Positions 28,508-37,462 of a DNA stretch of 64,000 nucleotides are shown one piece after another. A model generated the notes under the pieces. The model was not told the DNA's origin and made no database searches. It saw only the letters and a program-made list of their open reading frames with translations. Every line of letters starts with the position of its first letter. Within the stretch, counting starts at the first letter, position 1. Location: the NCBI GenBank assembly GCA_029558905.1, contig JAKQCX010000027.1:62001-126000 (forward strand), read 5' to 3'. A program made the position numbers and the translations under genes. The stretch comes from Pseudomonadota bacterium. Its GTDB lineage: Bacteria > Pseudomonadota > Gammaproteobacteria > Burkholderiales > Thiobacillaceae.

Positions 28508-29391
28508 TGCTGGCCGCACCGGACCGCCTCGCATTGGACGTGGCCGACGTCCAGGCCCTGCGCGCCCAGGCCGCGCGGGGCGACAAGGCAGCCCTGGCGA
28601 GTGCCGCCCGCCAGTTCGAGGCCCTGCTGCTGAGCCAGCTGCTGAAGGGCATGCGCCAGACCCGCTTCAGCGCCGAGGACGACCCCCTGGACGGTGGCGA
28701 GGCCATGCAGTTGTACCGCGACCTGCTCGACCAGCAATGGGCCGGCCAGATGAGCAAGGGGCGGGGCCTGGGATTCGCCGACATGATCCTGCGGGCCCTG
28801 GAGCGCCAGCCGGCCGGTGAGGCTGCGCCCGCCGGCAGGTCCCCGGGAAGGGACGTCCGGCCGGCGCCCGGGTCCCCTGAACCCCGGACCGCTCCGGCGG
28901 TGCCGCGATCCACGGCCGCGGACCCCCACACCGCCACCGACTTCATCCGGCGCATGCTTCCCCATGCCCGGACCGCGGCCCGCGACTCGGGCGTGCCCGC
29001 CGAGTTCATCCTCGCGCACGCGGCCCTGGAATCCGGCTGGGGCCGTTACGAGATCCGCGATGCCCAGGGCCGGGCCAGCCACAATCTGTTCGGCATCAAG
29101 GCCGGGCGGGGCTGGGAGGGGGCGGTGATGGACTCCCTCACCACGGAATACCGTGAGGGCCTGCCCCTGAAACTGAACCAGCGCTTCCGCGCCTATGCCG
29201 GCTACGACGCGGCCTTTGCCGACTACACCCGGCTCCTGCGTGACCGCTACGGCGCGGCCTCGCAGGCGGGACCGGATGCCGGCGCCTTCAGTCGGGGTCT
29301 GGCGGCCGGGGGCTATGCCACGGACCCTGCCTATGCCGACAAACTGCAGGCCGTCATTGCCACCGTGCGCCAGGCCGGAGTCCAGGCATGA
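28507..29391 (+). CDS. flgJ: FlgJ, rod cap with peptidoglycan hydrolase domain
   Basis: Caps the rod during assembly and opens the peptidoglycan. The 294 residues comprise an N-terminal rod-cap domain (about 30-100; ARQFEALLLSQLLKGMRQTRF), a Pro/Ala/Arg linker (about 100-140) and a C-terminal glucosaminidase domain (about 145-292). The hydrolase domain includes FILAHAALESGWGRYEIRD (catalytic Glu in the ALESGWG motif) and SHNLFGIKAG. This is the dual-domain form found in beta- and gammaproteobacteria. Confidence 0.95.
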   Translation: MLAAPDRLALDVADVQALRAQAARGDKAALASAARQFEALLLSQLLKGMRQTRFSAEDDPLDGGEAMQLYRDLLDQQWAGQMSKGRGLGFADMILRALERQPAGEAAPAGRSPGRDVRPAPGSPEPRTAPAVPRSTAADPHTATDFIRRMLPHARTAARDSGVPAEFILAHAALESGWGRYEIRDAQGRASHNLFGIKAGRGWEGAVMDSLTTEYREGLPLKLNQRFRAYAGYDAAFADYTRLLRDRYGAASQAGPDAGAFSRGLAAGGYATDPAYADKLQAVIATVRQAGVQA

Positions 29392-29522
29392 ACACCCTCG
29401 TGCTGGCCGGGCTGGGGCAGCGTAGCCTGAGGGCGCCGCTCGGCATATGGGCCGCATCCCCCATGCGGTCTCACGGCATCCCGGATGACGGTCCGCAGAT
29501 CTTTCGGCGCCCACTCGGATAG
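29388..29522 (+). CDS. Possible 44-residue ORF between flgJ and flgK
   Basis: An ATG overlapping the flgJ stop opens a 44-codon frame (MNTLVLAGLGQRSL...) ending 17 bases before the flgK ATG. No domain is recognised. The same arrangement occurs at the flgI-flgJ junction. It may be a coupling ORF or noise; otherwise the 147-base spacer shows nothing. Confidence 0.2.
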   Translation: MNTLVLAGLGQRSLRAPLGIWAASPMRSHGIPDDGPQIFRRPLG

Positions 29523-29538
29523 TCGACAGGAGCTTGCC

Positions 29539-30945
29539 ATGGCATCAGGAATTCTCGGTATCGCCCTGACGGGCCTGAATGCGGCCCAGGCGGGCCTGCG
29601 CACCACGCAGCACAACATCGCCAATGTCAATACCGCGGGTTATCGCCGCCAGGAGACGATACTGGCCACCGCCCGACCACAGTCCACCCTCGCAGGCAGC
29701 TTCGGCAACGGGGCAGACGTGGATACGGTACGCAGCCTGTACAGCCGGTTCCTGGATAACCAGCTGCTCCAGGGCCAGAGCCAGCTGGCGCACCACACGT
29801 TCTACAGCGCCGCCGCCGGTCAGATCGATCAGTTGCTGGGAGATGCGGACAGCGGCCTGGCCACCGCCCTGGACCGCTATTTCAACGCCATCCACGAACT
29901 GGCCGACGATCCCGGCTCCGGCGCTGCGCGCCAGCTGGTGCTGTCCGCCGGCAATTCCCTGGCGGGACGCATCAATATCCTGGATGCGCAATTGCGCAGC
30001 GCCATCGCCACCGGCAATGGCGAGCTCGACCAGATGGTGGGCCAGGCCAATCTGCGTGCCGGCCAGATCGCCAGGCTGAACGCCGAGATCGCCCGGGTGG
30101 AGGCCGCCCAGGCCGGCCAGCCCGCCAATGACTTGCGTGATCTGCGCCAGAAGCTCATCGGTGAGCTCAACGAGGTGGTGAATGTCTCTCTGGTGCAGCA
30201 GGGAGACGGGCCCGCCAGCGTCTTCATCGGCAATGGCCAGCCCCTGGTGCTGGGTGACCGGGCCTACAGCCTGGGCACGGCCGTGGACCCCGGCAACAGC
30301 ATGCTGCGCGTACCCACCATCGACCTGGGGGGAACACCCATGCGCCTGCAAGCCGCCCAGATCACTGGCGGCAGGATGGGTGGGCTGCTGGCCTATCGCG
30401 AAGACGTGCTGCTGCCCGCCTTCGATGATCTCAACGACATTGCCGCGGCCATCGCCTCGGAGGTGAACGGAGTGCATGGCGGAGGTCTGGACTACAACCT
30501 GAATCCGGGTACGGATTTCTTCACCGATCCGGCCAGCGTGCCTGCCGGCGATTATGCCCGCAGCATGCGCATGCTGCTGTCCAGCGCCGACCGGGTCGCC
30601 GCCGCCGGCGCGGGCGCCACGGGGCCCGGCGACAACGCCAACGCCCTGGCCCTGGCGGCCCTGCGCTTCAAACCCGTACTTGCGAGCGGCACCGCCAGCT
30701 TTGGCGAGGCCTATGGCCAGACCATCGCCCGTACCGCCAGCCACGCCGCGCAGGCGGATGTGAACCTGTCCGCCTTCACCAGCCTGGTGCGCTCGGCGGA
30801 AGCGGACAGCCGCGCCGTGTCCGGGGTGAACCTGGACGAGGAGGCGGTCAACCTGATCCGCTTCCAGCAGGCCTATCAGGCCTCCGCCAAGGCCATGCAG
30901 ATCGCCGCCGGCCTGTTCGATGAGGTCCTTGCCGTCGTGCGTTGA
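29539..30945 (+). CDS. flgK: Hook-filament junction protein FlgK
   Basis: First hook-associated protein, a FlgN client. The 468 residues begin MASGILGIALTGLNAAQAGL and carry the motif TTQHNIANVNTAGYRRQE (about 22-39) and the C-terminal VNLDEEAVNLIRFQQAYQAS. The ATG at 29539 has an AGGAG Shine-Dalgarno; the frame is open upstream but without a better start. The length is slightly short for the family, implying a small central domain. Confidence 0.95.
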   Translation: MASGILGIALTGLNAAQAGLRTTQHNIANVNTAGYRRQETILATARPQSTLAGSFGNGADVDTVRSLYSRFLDNQLLQGQSQLAHHTFYSAAAGQIDQLLGDADSGLATALDRYFNAIHELADDPGSGAARQLVLSAGNSLAGRINILDAQLRSAIATGNGELDQMVGQANLRAGQIARLNAEIARVEAAQAGQPANDLRDLRQKLIGELNEVVNVSLVQQGDGPASVFIGNGQPLVLGDRAYSLGTAVDPGNSMLRVPTIDLGGTPMRLQAAQITGGRMGGLLAYREDVLLPAFDDLNDIAAAIASEVNGVHGGGLDYNLNPGTDFFTDPASVPAGDYARSMRMLLSSADRVAAAGAGATGPGDNANALALAALRFKPVLASGTASFGEAYGQTIARTASHAAQADVNLSAFTSLVRSAEADSRAVSGVNLDEEAVNLIRFQQAYQASAKAMQIAAGLFDEVLAVVR

Positions 30946-30956
30946 GGAGGAGACCC

Positions 30957-31910
30957 ATGCGTATCGATTCCCTGACCTATTTCAGCAGCGGCCTGTCGGG
31001 CATGCGCGAGAGCCAGAGCGGGATTGCGCGGCTCACCCGGCAGCTGGCGAGCGATCGCCGGGTGTTGCAGCCCAAGGACGATGCCTTGGCCATGCAGCGC
31101 ATCCTGGATCTGTCCAGCCGCATCGCCACGCGCAGCCAGTTCGCCGCCAACCAGGAACGGGCCGACCTGGCCCTCAAGTACGCCGACACGGTGCTGAACG
31201 AACTGGGCAAGACCCTGGAGGAGGCGCGCAAGCTGATGGCCGGCCTGAGCCCCGGGCATGACGCCGGCCTGCGTAACAACGTCGGCCAGCAGCTGGCCGG
31301 TCTGACGCGGCACCTGCTGGCCCTGGCCAATACGCGGAACCCCAGCGGTGATTACATCTTCGGTGGTCATGCCACCACCGCCGCTCCCTACGCGAATGCG
31401 CTGACTGGTGCGGCCACCGCCACCACCTACAGCGGCACTCCCGCGAGCCCCGGCAACACCGCCCCGGATGGGCAGACCGGTCCCGGTGGCTCCCGCTGGC
31501 TGGAAGTGGAAGCGGGACGCTACGTGCGGGTGAACGACAACCTGGACACGGTCTTTCAGTCCGGTACCGCCAATGACCTGCTGCAGCAGCTGGATGACGC
31601 CGCCGCGAGGATTCCCGGTACCGCCCTGACCCAGACGGACATCGACAACTGGAATGCGCTCATCGGTACGGCGATCGGCAGGCTGGATGGCATGCGCCAC
31701 CGGATTGCCGCCGCCAGCGTCGAGGTGAGCGACGTGCGCGCCACCACGCGTGCCCTGCTGTCGCAGGAGCAGGATGCCCTGGGCGAGACCCAGAAAGTGG
31801 ATCAGGCCGCGGCCGTCGTGGAATTGCAGTTGCGCCAGACCGTGCTGGAGGCGGCCGGCGAGGCCTATGCGCGCATCGCGGGGCTGTCCCTGTTCAGCTC
31901 CCTGGGGTGA
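30957..31910 (+). CDS. flgL: Hook-filament junction protein FlgL
   Basis: Second hook-associated protein, joining hook to filament. The 317 residues show the flagellin-like N terminus (RIDSLTYFSSGLSGMRESQSG; QLASDRRVLQPKDDALAM) and C-terminal helix (VVELQLRQTVLEAAGEAYARI). The ATG at 30957 sits behind a strong GAGGAGGAG Shine-Dalgarno, which decides the start over an upstream frame-open codon. It is the last gene of the flagellar operon in the window. No flagellin gene follows. Confidence 0.94.
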   Translation: MRIDSLTYFSSGLSGMRESQSGIARLTRQLASDRRVLQPKDDALAMQRILDLSSRIATRSQFAANQERADLALKYADTVLNELGKTLEEARKLMAGLSPGHDAGLRNNVGQQLAGLTRHLLALANTRNPSGDYIFGGHATTAAPYANALTGAATATTYSGTPASPGNTAPDGQTGPGGSRWLEVEAGRYVRVNDNLDTVFQSGTANDLLQQLDDAAARIPGTALTQTDIDNWNALIGTAIGRLDGMRHRIAAASVEVSDVRATTRALLSQEQDALGETQKVDQAAAVVELQLRQTVLEAAGEAYARIAGLSLFSSLG

Positions 31911-31934
31911 AGCAAGGGGCCGTGCACGCGCGCA

Positions 31935-34163
31935 TCAGGCCTGGGCCGCCTCGTCCTCGACGGGTCGGCCAAAGTAGTAACCCTGGGCGTGCGAGAAGCC
32001 CAGACGCATCACCCTGTCCAGCAGCGCCTCGGTTTCGATGCCCTCGGCCACCAGTTCATAGCCCGCGCTGAGCACCATGTGGGCGATTTCCTCGATCATG
32101 TGGCGTTGTCGCGCATCGTCCGACTCCAGCAGACGCACCATGGAAATGTCGAACTTGACCAGATCCACGGGCATGGAGGCCAGATAGCGCAGGGAGGAGT
32201 AGCCGCTGCCAAAGTCGTCCAGGGCCACCAGGGCCCCGGCCTGACGCAGCCTGCGGATGTTGACCGTGGCGAGCTCCATCTGGGTGATGAGCGTGGTCTC
32301 CGTGATCTCCACCACGATCTTGCGGTTCCGCTCCGCCTCCAGCAGGGCCACCAGGGCGTCCATCACCCGCGCGTTGATGACGCCGGCGGCGGACAGGTTG
32401 ATGGACACGCCCTGTGCGGGCGCCAGGGTGCCATCGTCCATGTCGCGGTGGATGGCGCGCAGGATGGCCAGGTCGAATTCCGCGTCCAGATTGCGATCCT
32501 GGATGATGGGAAAGATCTCCCGGGGCTGGATCAACTGCCCTTCGAAACGGATGCGGACCAGGGCCTCGGAGTACTCCTTTTGCAGGTCATGCAGGCGGAC
32601 CACCGGCTGATAGGTCATCTCCAGCAGGTCCGGGTCCTGGATGGCACGGAATACGGCATTGATGGGACGGCTGGCCACCAGGGATTCCACATTGCCCAGG
32701 GCGGGTGTGTAGAACACGATCTTCTGCCCGCCGGGCCGCTTGGCGGTATACATGGCCAGATCCGCGCGCTTCTGCAGTTCCGAGAGGCTGATGCGCTCAC
32801 GCGTCTCCGGGATGTCCTGGGCGATGGCCACGCCGATGCTGATGGTCACCGGTTCGGACAGGCCGTTCTGGCGGAAATCGTGACTGAGGATATGTTCCAG
32901 GCAACGTTCCGCCACGGTCTGGGAATGACGCACATCCGTATCGATGAGCACGGTGGCGAACTCGTCGCCGCCGATGCGGTAGAGCCGGTCATCGACGCGC
33001 AGCGCCTGCTGCAGGCAGCGCGCGATGGCCTGGATGACGGCGTCTCCCACATTGTGGCCATAGGTGTCGTTGATGGCCTTGAAGTGGTCGCAGTCGAACA
33101 GCAGCAGGGCCACGTTGTCCAGACGGCGGTCGCGGGCGGCCTCCCGCCAGTGTTCATCGAAGGCGCGTCGGTTATAGGCGCCGGTGAGGGCGTCGCGCCG
33201 GGCCTGATCGAAGAAGTCCTGGCTGGAGCGTTGCAGGTCGAGGTGCAGCTCGGCCAGGCGCGACTGGTAATCGTTGAACGAGCGCCACACATTTTCCAGT
33301 TCCTGGACCGGCAGTGGCAGGGCCTCCAGGCCCTGGGGCGCGATCCGGCTATGGGTTTTCTCCCTGAGCGCGTCGATCTCCCCGGACAGGTGGCGCAGCG
33401 GGCGCACGAGCATGCGTTCCAGCAACACGGCTGCAATGAGGGTGGAGATCAGGAGGGCCAGGGCCAAGCGTATGGTGCTGCTTTCCAGCAGGCGCTGGAA
33501 TTCCTGCAATTGCGGGTTGTCCTGGGCGCGGATACGCAGATGCGCCAGGATCCGGCCGGTGTCCAGGGATTTGCCCACGGGCAGGTCGATGCGCAGGCTG
33601 TCGAGGTCGGCGTAACGGTAGGCGCGCGCCTGTTCCAGTTCATTGCGGAAATCCAGGCGCAGGCCCAGATAGCCCAGCAGGAGGGTGGCGGCGGAGTCCG
33701 CGTATACCGGCGTGTAGTAGTACAGGTTTTCGTGACCTGCGTCGCGGATGAGCAGGCTGGTGGGCGGTTTTCCGGGCACGCTGGTGGGCATGGGACGCGG
33801 CCCATTCGATCCGGGCAGGATGCGCCCCGATTCGTCGTAGAGGGCCACGGCCGCGGTTTTCGTGGCGAGCAGGCCGGAGTTGTGTACCCGCTCGTCACGC
33901 CAGAGGGTGTAATACTCGCGAAAGGACAGTTGCTGCCGGGTTTCATCCCATTGCGCCAGGCTGTCCCCCATGGCGCGCATGCGCCCCATCACGATCTGCA
34001 CACCTTCGGCCAGTTCCTGCCGCGCCGTCTGATCCTCGTAGCTCTGGAACCTGAGCCGGGTCTGGCGGATCTCCTGCCAGAAATACAGGCCCATGGCCAG
34101 CAGGATCAGGCTGGTCAGCAGCAGATGCAGGAGTGCCAGGTGGCGGATGCTCAGGGGTTTCAC
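31935..34163 (-). CDS. Membrane GGDEF-EAL c-di-GMP protein with periplasmic sensor
   Basis: A 742-residue c-di-GMP enzyme. Two membrane helices (about 10-30 and 255-280) enclose a periplasmic CHASE4/Cache-like domain, and a HAMP-like segment follows. The GGDEF domain is intact (398-402) with I-site RVDD (389-392). The EAL domain starts EALVR (533-537) and keeps NLSA, EITET, DDFGSGYSSL and AEGIE motifs, so both activities are plausible. The GTG at 34163 overlaps the upstream hydrolase stop (GTGA). Net activity cannot be told from sequence. A flagellar or biofilm role is suggested by position. Confidence 0.92.
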   Translation of the reverse strand: MKPLSIRHLALLHLLLTSLILLAMGLYFWQEIRQTRLRFQSYEDQTARQELAEGVQIVMGRMRAMGDSLAQWDETRQQLSFREYYTLWRDERVHNSGLLATKTAAVALYDESGRILPGSNGPRPMPTSVPGKPPTSLLIRDAGHENLYYYTPVYADSAATLLLGYLGLRLDFRNELEQARAYRYADLDSLRIDLPVGKSLDTGRILAHLRIRAQDNPQLQEFQRLLESSTIRLALALLISTLIAAVLLERMLVRPLRHLSGEIDALREKTHSRIAPQGLEALPLPVQELENVWRSFNDYQSRLAELHLDLQRSSQDFFDQARRDALTGAYNRRAFDEHWREAARDRRLDNVALLLFDCDHFKAINDTYGHNVGDAVIQAIARCLQQALRVDDRLYRIGGDEFATVLIDTDVRHSQTVAERCLEHILSHDFRQNGLSEPVTISIGVAIAQDIPETRERISLSELQKRADLAMYTAKRPGGQKIVFYTPALGNVESLVASRPINAVFRAIQDPDLLEMTYQPVVRLHDLQKEYSEALVRIRFEGQLIQPREIFPIIQDRNLDAEFDLAILRAIHRDMDDGTLAPAQGVSINLSAAGVINARVMDALVALLEAERNRKIVVEITETTLITQMELATVNIRRLRQAGALVALDDFGSGYSSLRYLASMPVDLVKFDISMVRLLESDDARQRHMIEEIAHMVLSAGYELVAEGIETEALLDRVMRLGFSHAQGYYFGRPVEDEAAQA

Positions 34164-35017
34164 CGCCCAGCATCCTTGAGCTCCGCCAGGACCAGATCCA
34201 TCAGGTCGAACTCGTGCGGGCCATCCATGAAGTGGTTGGCGCCTTCGATGATGCGCACGCGCGCATGCGACCTCTTGAGGCGGGCCAGCCAGTCCTTGCC
34301 CAAGCGGTCGTCCTGGCTGCCCATGATCATGCTGACGGGGACCTTGACCTGATCGATGGCCGCCAGGATGCGATCCGGACCCCATTCCGCATAGCTCAGG
34401 AGGTCGGCCGCGGGCGCGCGGTATTCCTTGCAAAAGGAGAACTGTTCCTTGACGAGCCGCCGGTCGGGACCCGCGGCCTGGGCACGCAGACGGCGCAGCA
34501 GGGCGGGACGCGCCGCTTCGCCGATCTTCAGGCTGCCTTCCACGATGCTGATGCCGATGAGCCGGGAGATGGCGGCATCCGGCCGTTGGGTCATGTAGCT
34601 CAGGGTGTAGAGATTGCCCATGCTGTGTCCGGCCAGCACGATGTTTGCGAATCTGCGTGCCTTGAGCCAGGCCACCCATGCGCGCAGTTCAGCCACGCCG
34701 TCGCCCAGCGCGTGCGTGTGGATGGCCTCGCAGGCCAGGCTCTGGGCGCGGCGGGGGATCCCCAGGGAGAGGGTGGGCGCCAGCACGGTATAGCCCTCGC
34801 CGGCCAGACTGTCGGCCAGCCGGTGGAGCGTGGGGTAGGCATGGGTCTGCAGGAATCCGTGCACCAGCAGGACCACCGGCTTGCCCGGAGTGCCCGGGCG
34901 GAAGTCCGCCTGCAGCACACCGTGGTTGGGCAGGGTGAGTTCCATGGTCTCCGCCCGGGCGGACAGGCCGGCCAGGCCCAGCAACAGGGCCAGAGACCAC
35001 GACAGCAACTTTGCCAT
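34160..35017 (-). CDS. Exported alpha/beta hydrolase
   Basis: A 285-residue hydrolase with a signal peptide (cleavage near ARA-22), VLLVHGFLQT oxyanion segment, nucleophile motif GHSMG (Ser132), and likely acid and His in GSQDDRLG and GANHFMDG. The substrate is unknown; family members include esterases and peptidases. It is translationally coupled to the GGDEF-EAL gene downstream, an uncommon partnership that may tie a periplasmic product to c-di-GMP signalling. It diverges from the helicase gene by 41 bases. Confidence 0.85.
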   Translation of the reverse strand: MAKLLSWSLALLLGLAGLSARAETMELTLPNHGVLQADFRPGTPGKPVVLLVHGFLQTHAYPTLHRLADSLAGEGYTVLAPTLSLGIPRRAQSLACEAIHTHALGDGVAELRAWVAWLKARRFANIVLAGHSMGNLYTLSYMTQRPDAAISRLIGISIVEGSLKIGEAARPALLRRLRAQAAGPDRRLVKEQFSFCKEYRAPAADLLSYAEWGPDRILAAIDQVKVPVSMIMGSQDDRLGKDWLARLKRSHARVRIIEGANHFMDGPHEFDLMDLVLAELKDAGR

Positions 35018-35058
35018 TCAGAGCTCCTTGCTTGCTTCCCGGCCGTTACACTTCAGAG

Positions 35059-36990
35059 ATGGAACTGGAGGATGTTTTTGCTGAAGAGGGGCGGTTATCC
35101 CGGGTGCTTCCCCACTATCGGCAGCGCAATCAGCAACTTGAGATGGCCCGGACCATCCTGGCCGCCCTGGAGGGACGTCGGCGTCTGGTGGTGGAAGCGG
35201 GCACGGGCACGGGCAAGACCCTGGCCTACCTGGTACCCATCCTGCTGTTCGGCGGCAAGGCCATCCTCTCCACCGGCACCAAGACCCTGCAGGACCAGCT
35301 CTTCCAGCGCGACATCCCCGCCGTGCGGGAGGCCCTGCAGCGGCCGGTCACGGTGGCTCTGCTCAAGGGGAGGTCCAATTACGTCTGTCCCTATCACCTG
35401 GAACGGGCCCTGCGGGATGCCCGCCTGCACAGCCGGGAAGAGGCCTTGCATCTGCGGGCCATCGCCCGCTTCGCGGCTTGCTCGGAGAGCGGTGATCGCA
35501 TGGCCTGCGCCGATGTGCCCGAGGATTCCCCGGCCTGGGGCTGGGTCACGTCCACGCGCGATAACTGCCTGGGGGGAGAGTGTCCCCACCATCGCGAGTG
35601 CTTCGTGCTCAGGGCCCGCAAGAAGGCGCTGGAGGCGGACGTGGTGGTGGTGAACCACCACCTGTTCTTCGCCGATGTATGGCTCAAGGACGAAGGCGCG
35701 GGGGAACTGCTGCCCGCCAGCAATGCAGTGATCTTCGACGAGGCCCACCAACTGCCCCGGACCGCCAGCCTGTTCTTCGGCGAGCATGTCACCACCGGCA
35801 TGCTGGTGGACCTGTGCCGCGACGTGCGTGCCGAGAGCGCCATATCCGCGCCGGATTTCGACGATCTGCCCCGCGCGGCCGGCGACCTGGAAGCCGCCGC
35901 CCGCCTGCTGCGCCTGACCCTGGGGCCGGGTCCGGTCCGTCTGCCCGCCTCCCGGGCCCTGGAGCGGGAAGATTTCCTCCTGGCCCTGGAGCAGCTGGGC
36001 CAGTGCCTGGCCCGGCTGAAGGTCCTGCTGGGAGGCCAGGCCGAGCGGGCGGAAGCCCTGACGCGCCTGCATGAACGCTGCGTGGAAGCGGCAGGCAGGC
36101 TGGAGAAATGGCTGGCGCCAACCGTGGAAACGGACCTCGTGCGCTGGCTGGAGGCCACGGCCCATGCCGTGCTGTTCCACGCCACGCCCCTGAACGCGGG
36201 GGACCTGTTTGCGCGTCAGATCGAGGACGACCCGCGGGCCTGGATCTTCACCTCCGCCACCCTGTCGGTACGTGGAGATTTCAGCCACTATCTTGCCGAG
36301 GCCGGTCTGCCGGACGTCCTCACCGGGATGTGGGACAGCCCCTTCGACTATGCCCGCCAGGCCCTGCTCTATGTGCCGGAGGGCATGCCGCACCCCAATA
36401 CCCCGGACTATACCGAGGCGGTGGTGGCGGCGGCCTGGCCCCTGCTGCAGGCCAGCGGCGGCCGTGCCTTTCTGCTGTTTACCAGTCTGCGGGCCATGCA
36501 CGAGGCCCACCGCCTGCTGCAGGCCCGCCTGGCCCAGGCCGGACAGACCATGCCCCTGTTGCTGCAGGGCGAGAAGGGCCGCAGCGAACTGCTGGCCGAC
36601 TTTCGTCGCCTGGGCAATGGCGTGCTGCTGGGCAGCCAGAGTTTCTGGGAAGGCGTGGATGTGGCCGGGGATGCCCTGTCCCTGGTGGTCATCGATCGGC
36701 TGCCCTTCCAGCCACCGGATGATCCGGTGCTGTCCGCGCGGGTGGATGCCCTCAAGCGGGCGGGAAAAAATCCCTTCTTCGATTACCAGCTGCCGCACGC
36801 GGTCATCAGCCTGAAGCAGGGGGCCGGACGTCTCATCCGCCGGGAAACGGACCGGGGTGTGCTCATGATCTGCGACCCCCGCCTGGTGGACAAGCCCTAT
36901 GGCCGCCGTATCTGGCAGGCCCTGCCGGCCATGACCCGCAGCCGCAGGCTGGCGGACGCCGTGGACTTTTTTGCCGCTGGCCACACATGA
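35059..36990 (+). CDS. YoaA/DinG-family Fe-S DNA helicase
   Basis: XPD-like superfamily 2 helicase for DNA repair or replication-fork tolerance. The 643 residues have Walker A GTGTGKT (48-54), four Fe-S cysteines (110, 170, 175, 181), the DEAH box (227-230) and helicase motifs V-VI near GSQSFWEGVD and QGAGRLIRRETDRG. The size and Cys spacing fit YoaA better than DinG. The ATG at 35059 is chosen by homology. The stop overlaps the HIRAN gene by four bases. Confidence 0.93.
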   Translation: MELEDVFAEEGRLSRVLPHYRQRNQQLEMARTILAALEGRRRLVVEAGTGTGKTLAYLVPILLFGGKAILSTGTKTLQDQLFQRDIPAVREALQRPVTVALLKGRSNYVCPYHLERALRDARLHSREEALHLRAIARFAACSESGDRMACADVPEDSPAWGWVTSTRDNCLGGECPHHRECFVLRARKKALEADVVVVNHHLFFADVWLKDEGAGELLPASNAVIFDEAHQLPRTASLFFGEHVTTGMLVDLCRDVRAESAISAPDFDDLPRAAGDLEAAARLLRLTLGPGPVRLPASRALEREDFLLALEQLGQCLARLKVLLGGQAERAEALTRLHERCVEAAGRLEKWLAPTVETDLVRWLEATAHAVLFHATPLNAGDLFARQIEDDPRAWIFTSATLSVRGDFSHYLAEAGLPDVLTGMWDSPFDYARQALLYVPEGMPHPNTPDYTEAVVAAAWPLLQASGGRAFLLFTSLRAMHEAHRLLQARLAQAGQTMPLLLQGEKGRSELLADFRRLGNGVLLGSQSFWEGVDVAGDALSLVVIDRLPFQPPDDPVLSARVDALKRAGKNPFFDYQLPHAVISLKQGAGRLIRRETDRGVLMICDPRLVDKPYGRRIWQALPAMTRSRRLADAVDFFAAGHT

Positions 36991-37400
36991 CTGCCGACAA
37001 CAGCCTCTTACAGTGGGGACTTGGGTCCGTTCTGGCCAGCCTGGCGCTGCATGGCGGCATTGTCCGCGCGGCCACGGAGACCATGCAGATCTTTCAGACA
37101 TCTCCTGTGGCCGGCTTCCAGTATCACGCCGGTCCGGCCCTGTTTCCCCTGATGCGGGTGGGAGATCCCTTGCGGCTGATCCGGGAGCCGGACAACCCCC
37201 ATGATCCCCGGGCCGTGGGCATATATTGGCGTGGCGCGCAGATCGGTTACGCCCCGCGGCTGGACAATCAGGACCTGGCCCGTTTCATGGACAAGGGTCA
37301 CCGTCTGGAAGGCCGCATCCTGCATCTGCAGAGGACCCGCGACCCGTGGAAGCGGGTCCTCATGGAGATCGTCATCGTTGAGGCGGCGGAGAATCCCTGA
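36987..37400 (+). CDS. Small HIRAN-domain protein with possible export signal
   Basis: A 137-residue protein whose residues about 35-130 match the HIRAN domain (FQYHAGPALFPLMRVGDPLRLIREPDNPHDPRAVG..., abbreviated here), a fold that in HLTF-type helicases binds 3' single-stranded DNA ends. The N terminus has a hydrophobic stretch and an AXA-like site (VRAAT), suggesting an exported or anchored protein. It is coupled by ATGA to the helicase gene. Whether it works with the helicase in the cytoplasm or outside it is unresolved. Confidence 0.8.
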   Translation: MTADNSLLQWGLGSVLASLALHGGIVRAATETMQIFQTSPVAGFQYHAGPALFPLMRVGDPLRLIREPDNPHDPRAVGIYWRGAQIGYAPRLDNQDLARFMDKGHRLEGRILHLQRTRDPWKRVLMEIVIVEAAENP

Positions 37401-37462
37401 TGTCGTTGCGCTAAACTCGCCTGCATACGCGTGTCTCCCCGTCCCTGCCCCATTTTCTGCCC

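Noticed and set aside
31989-34352. A 787-codon plus-strand frame opposite the GGDEF-EAL gene
   Set aside because: It is the antisense shadow of a protein with intact GGDEF and EAL motifs.
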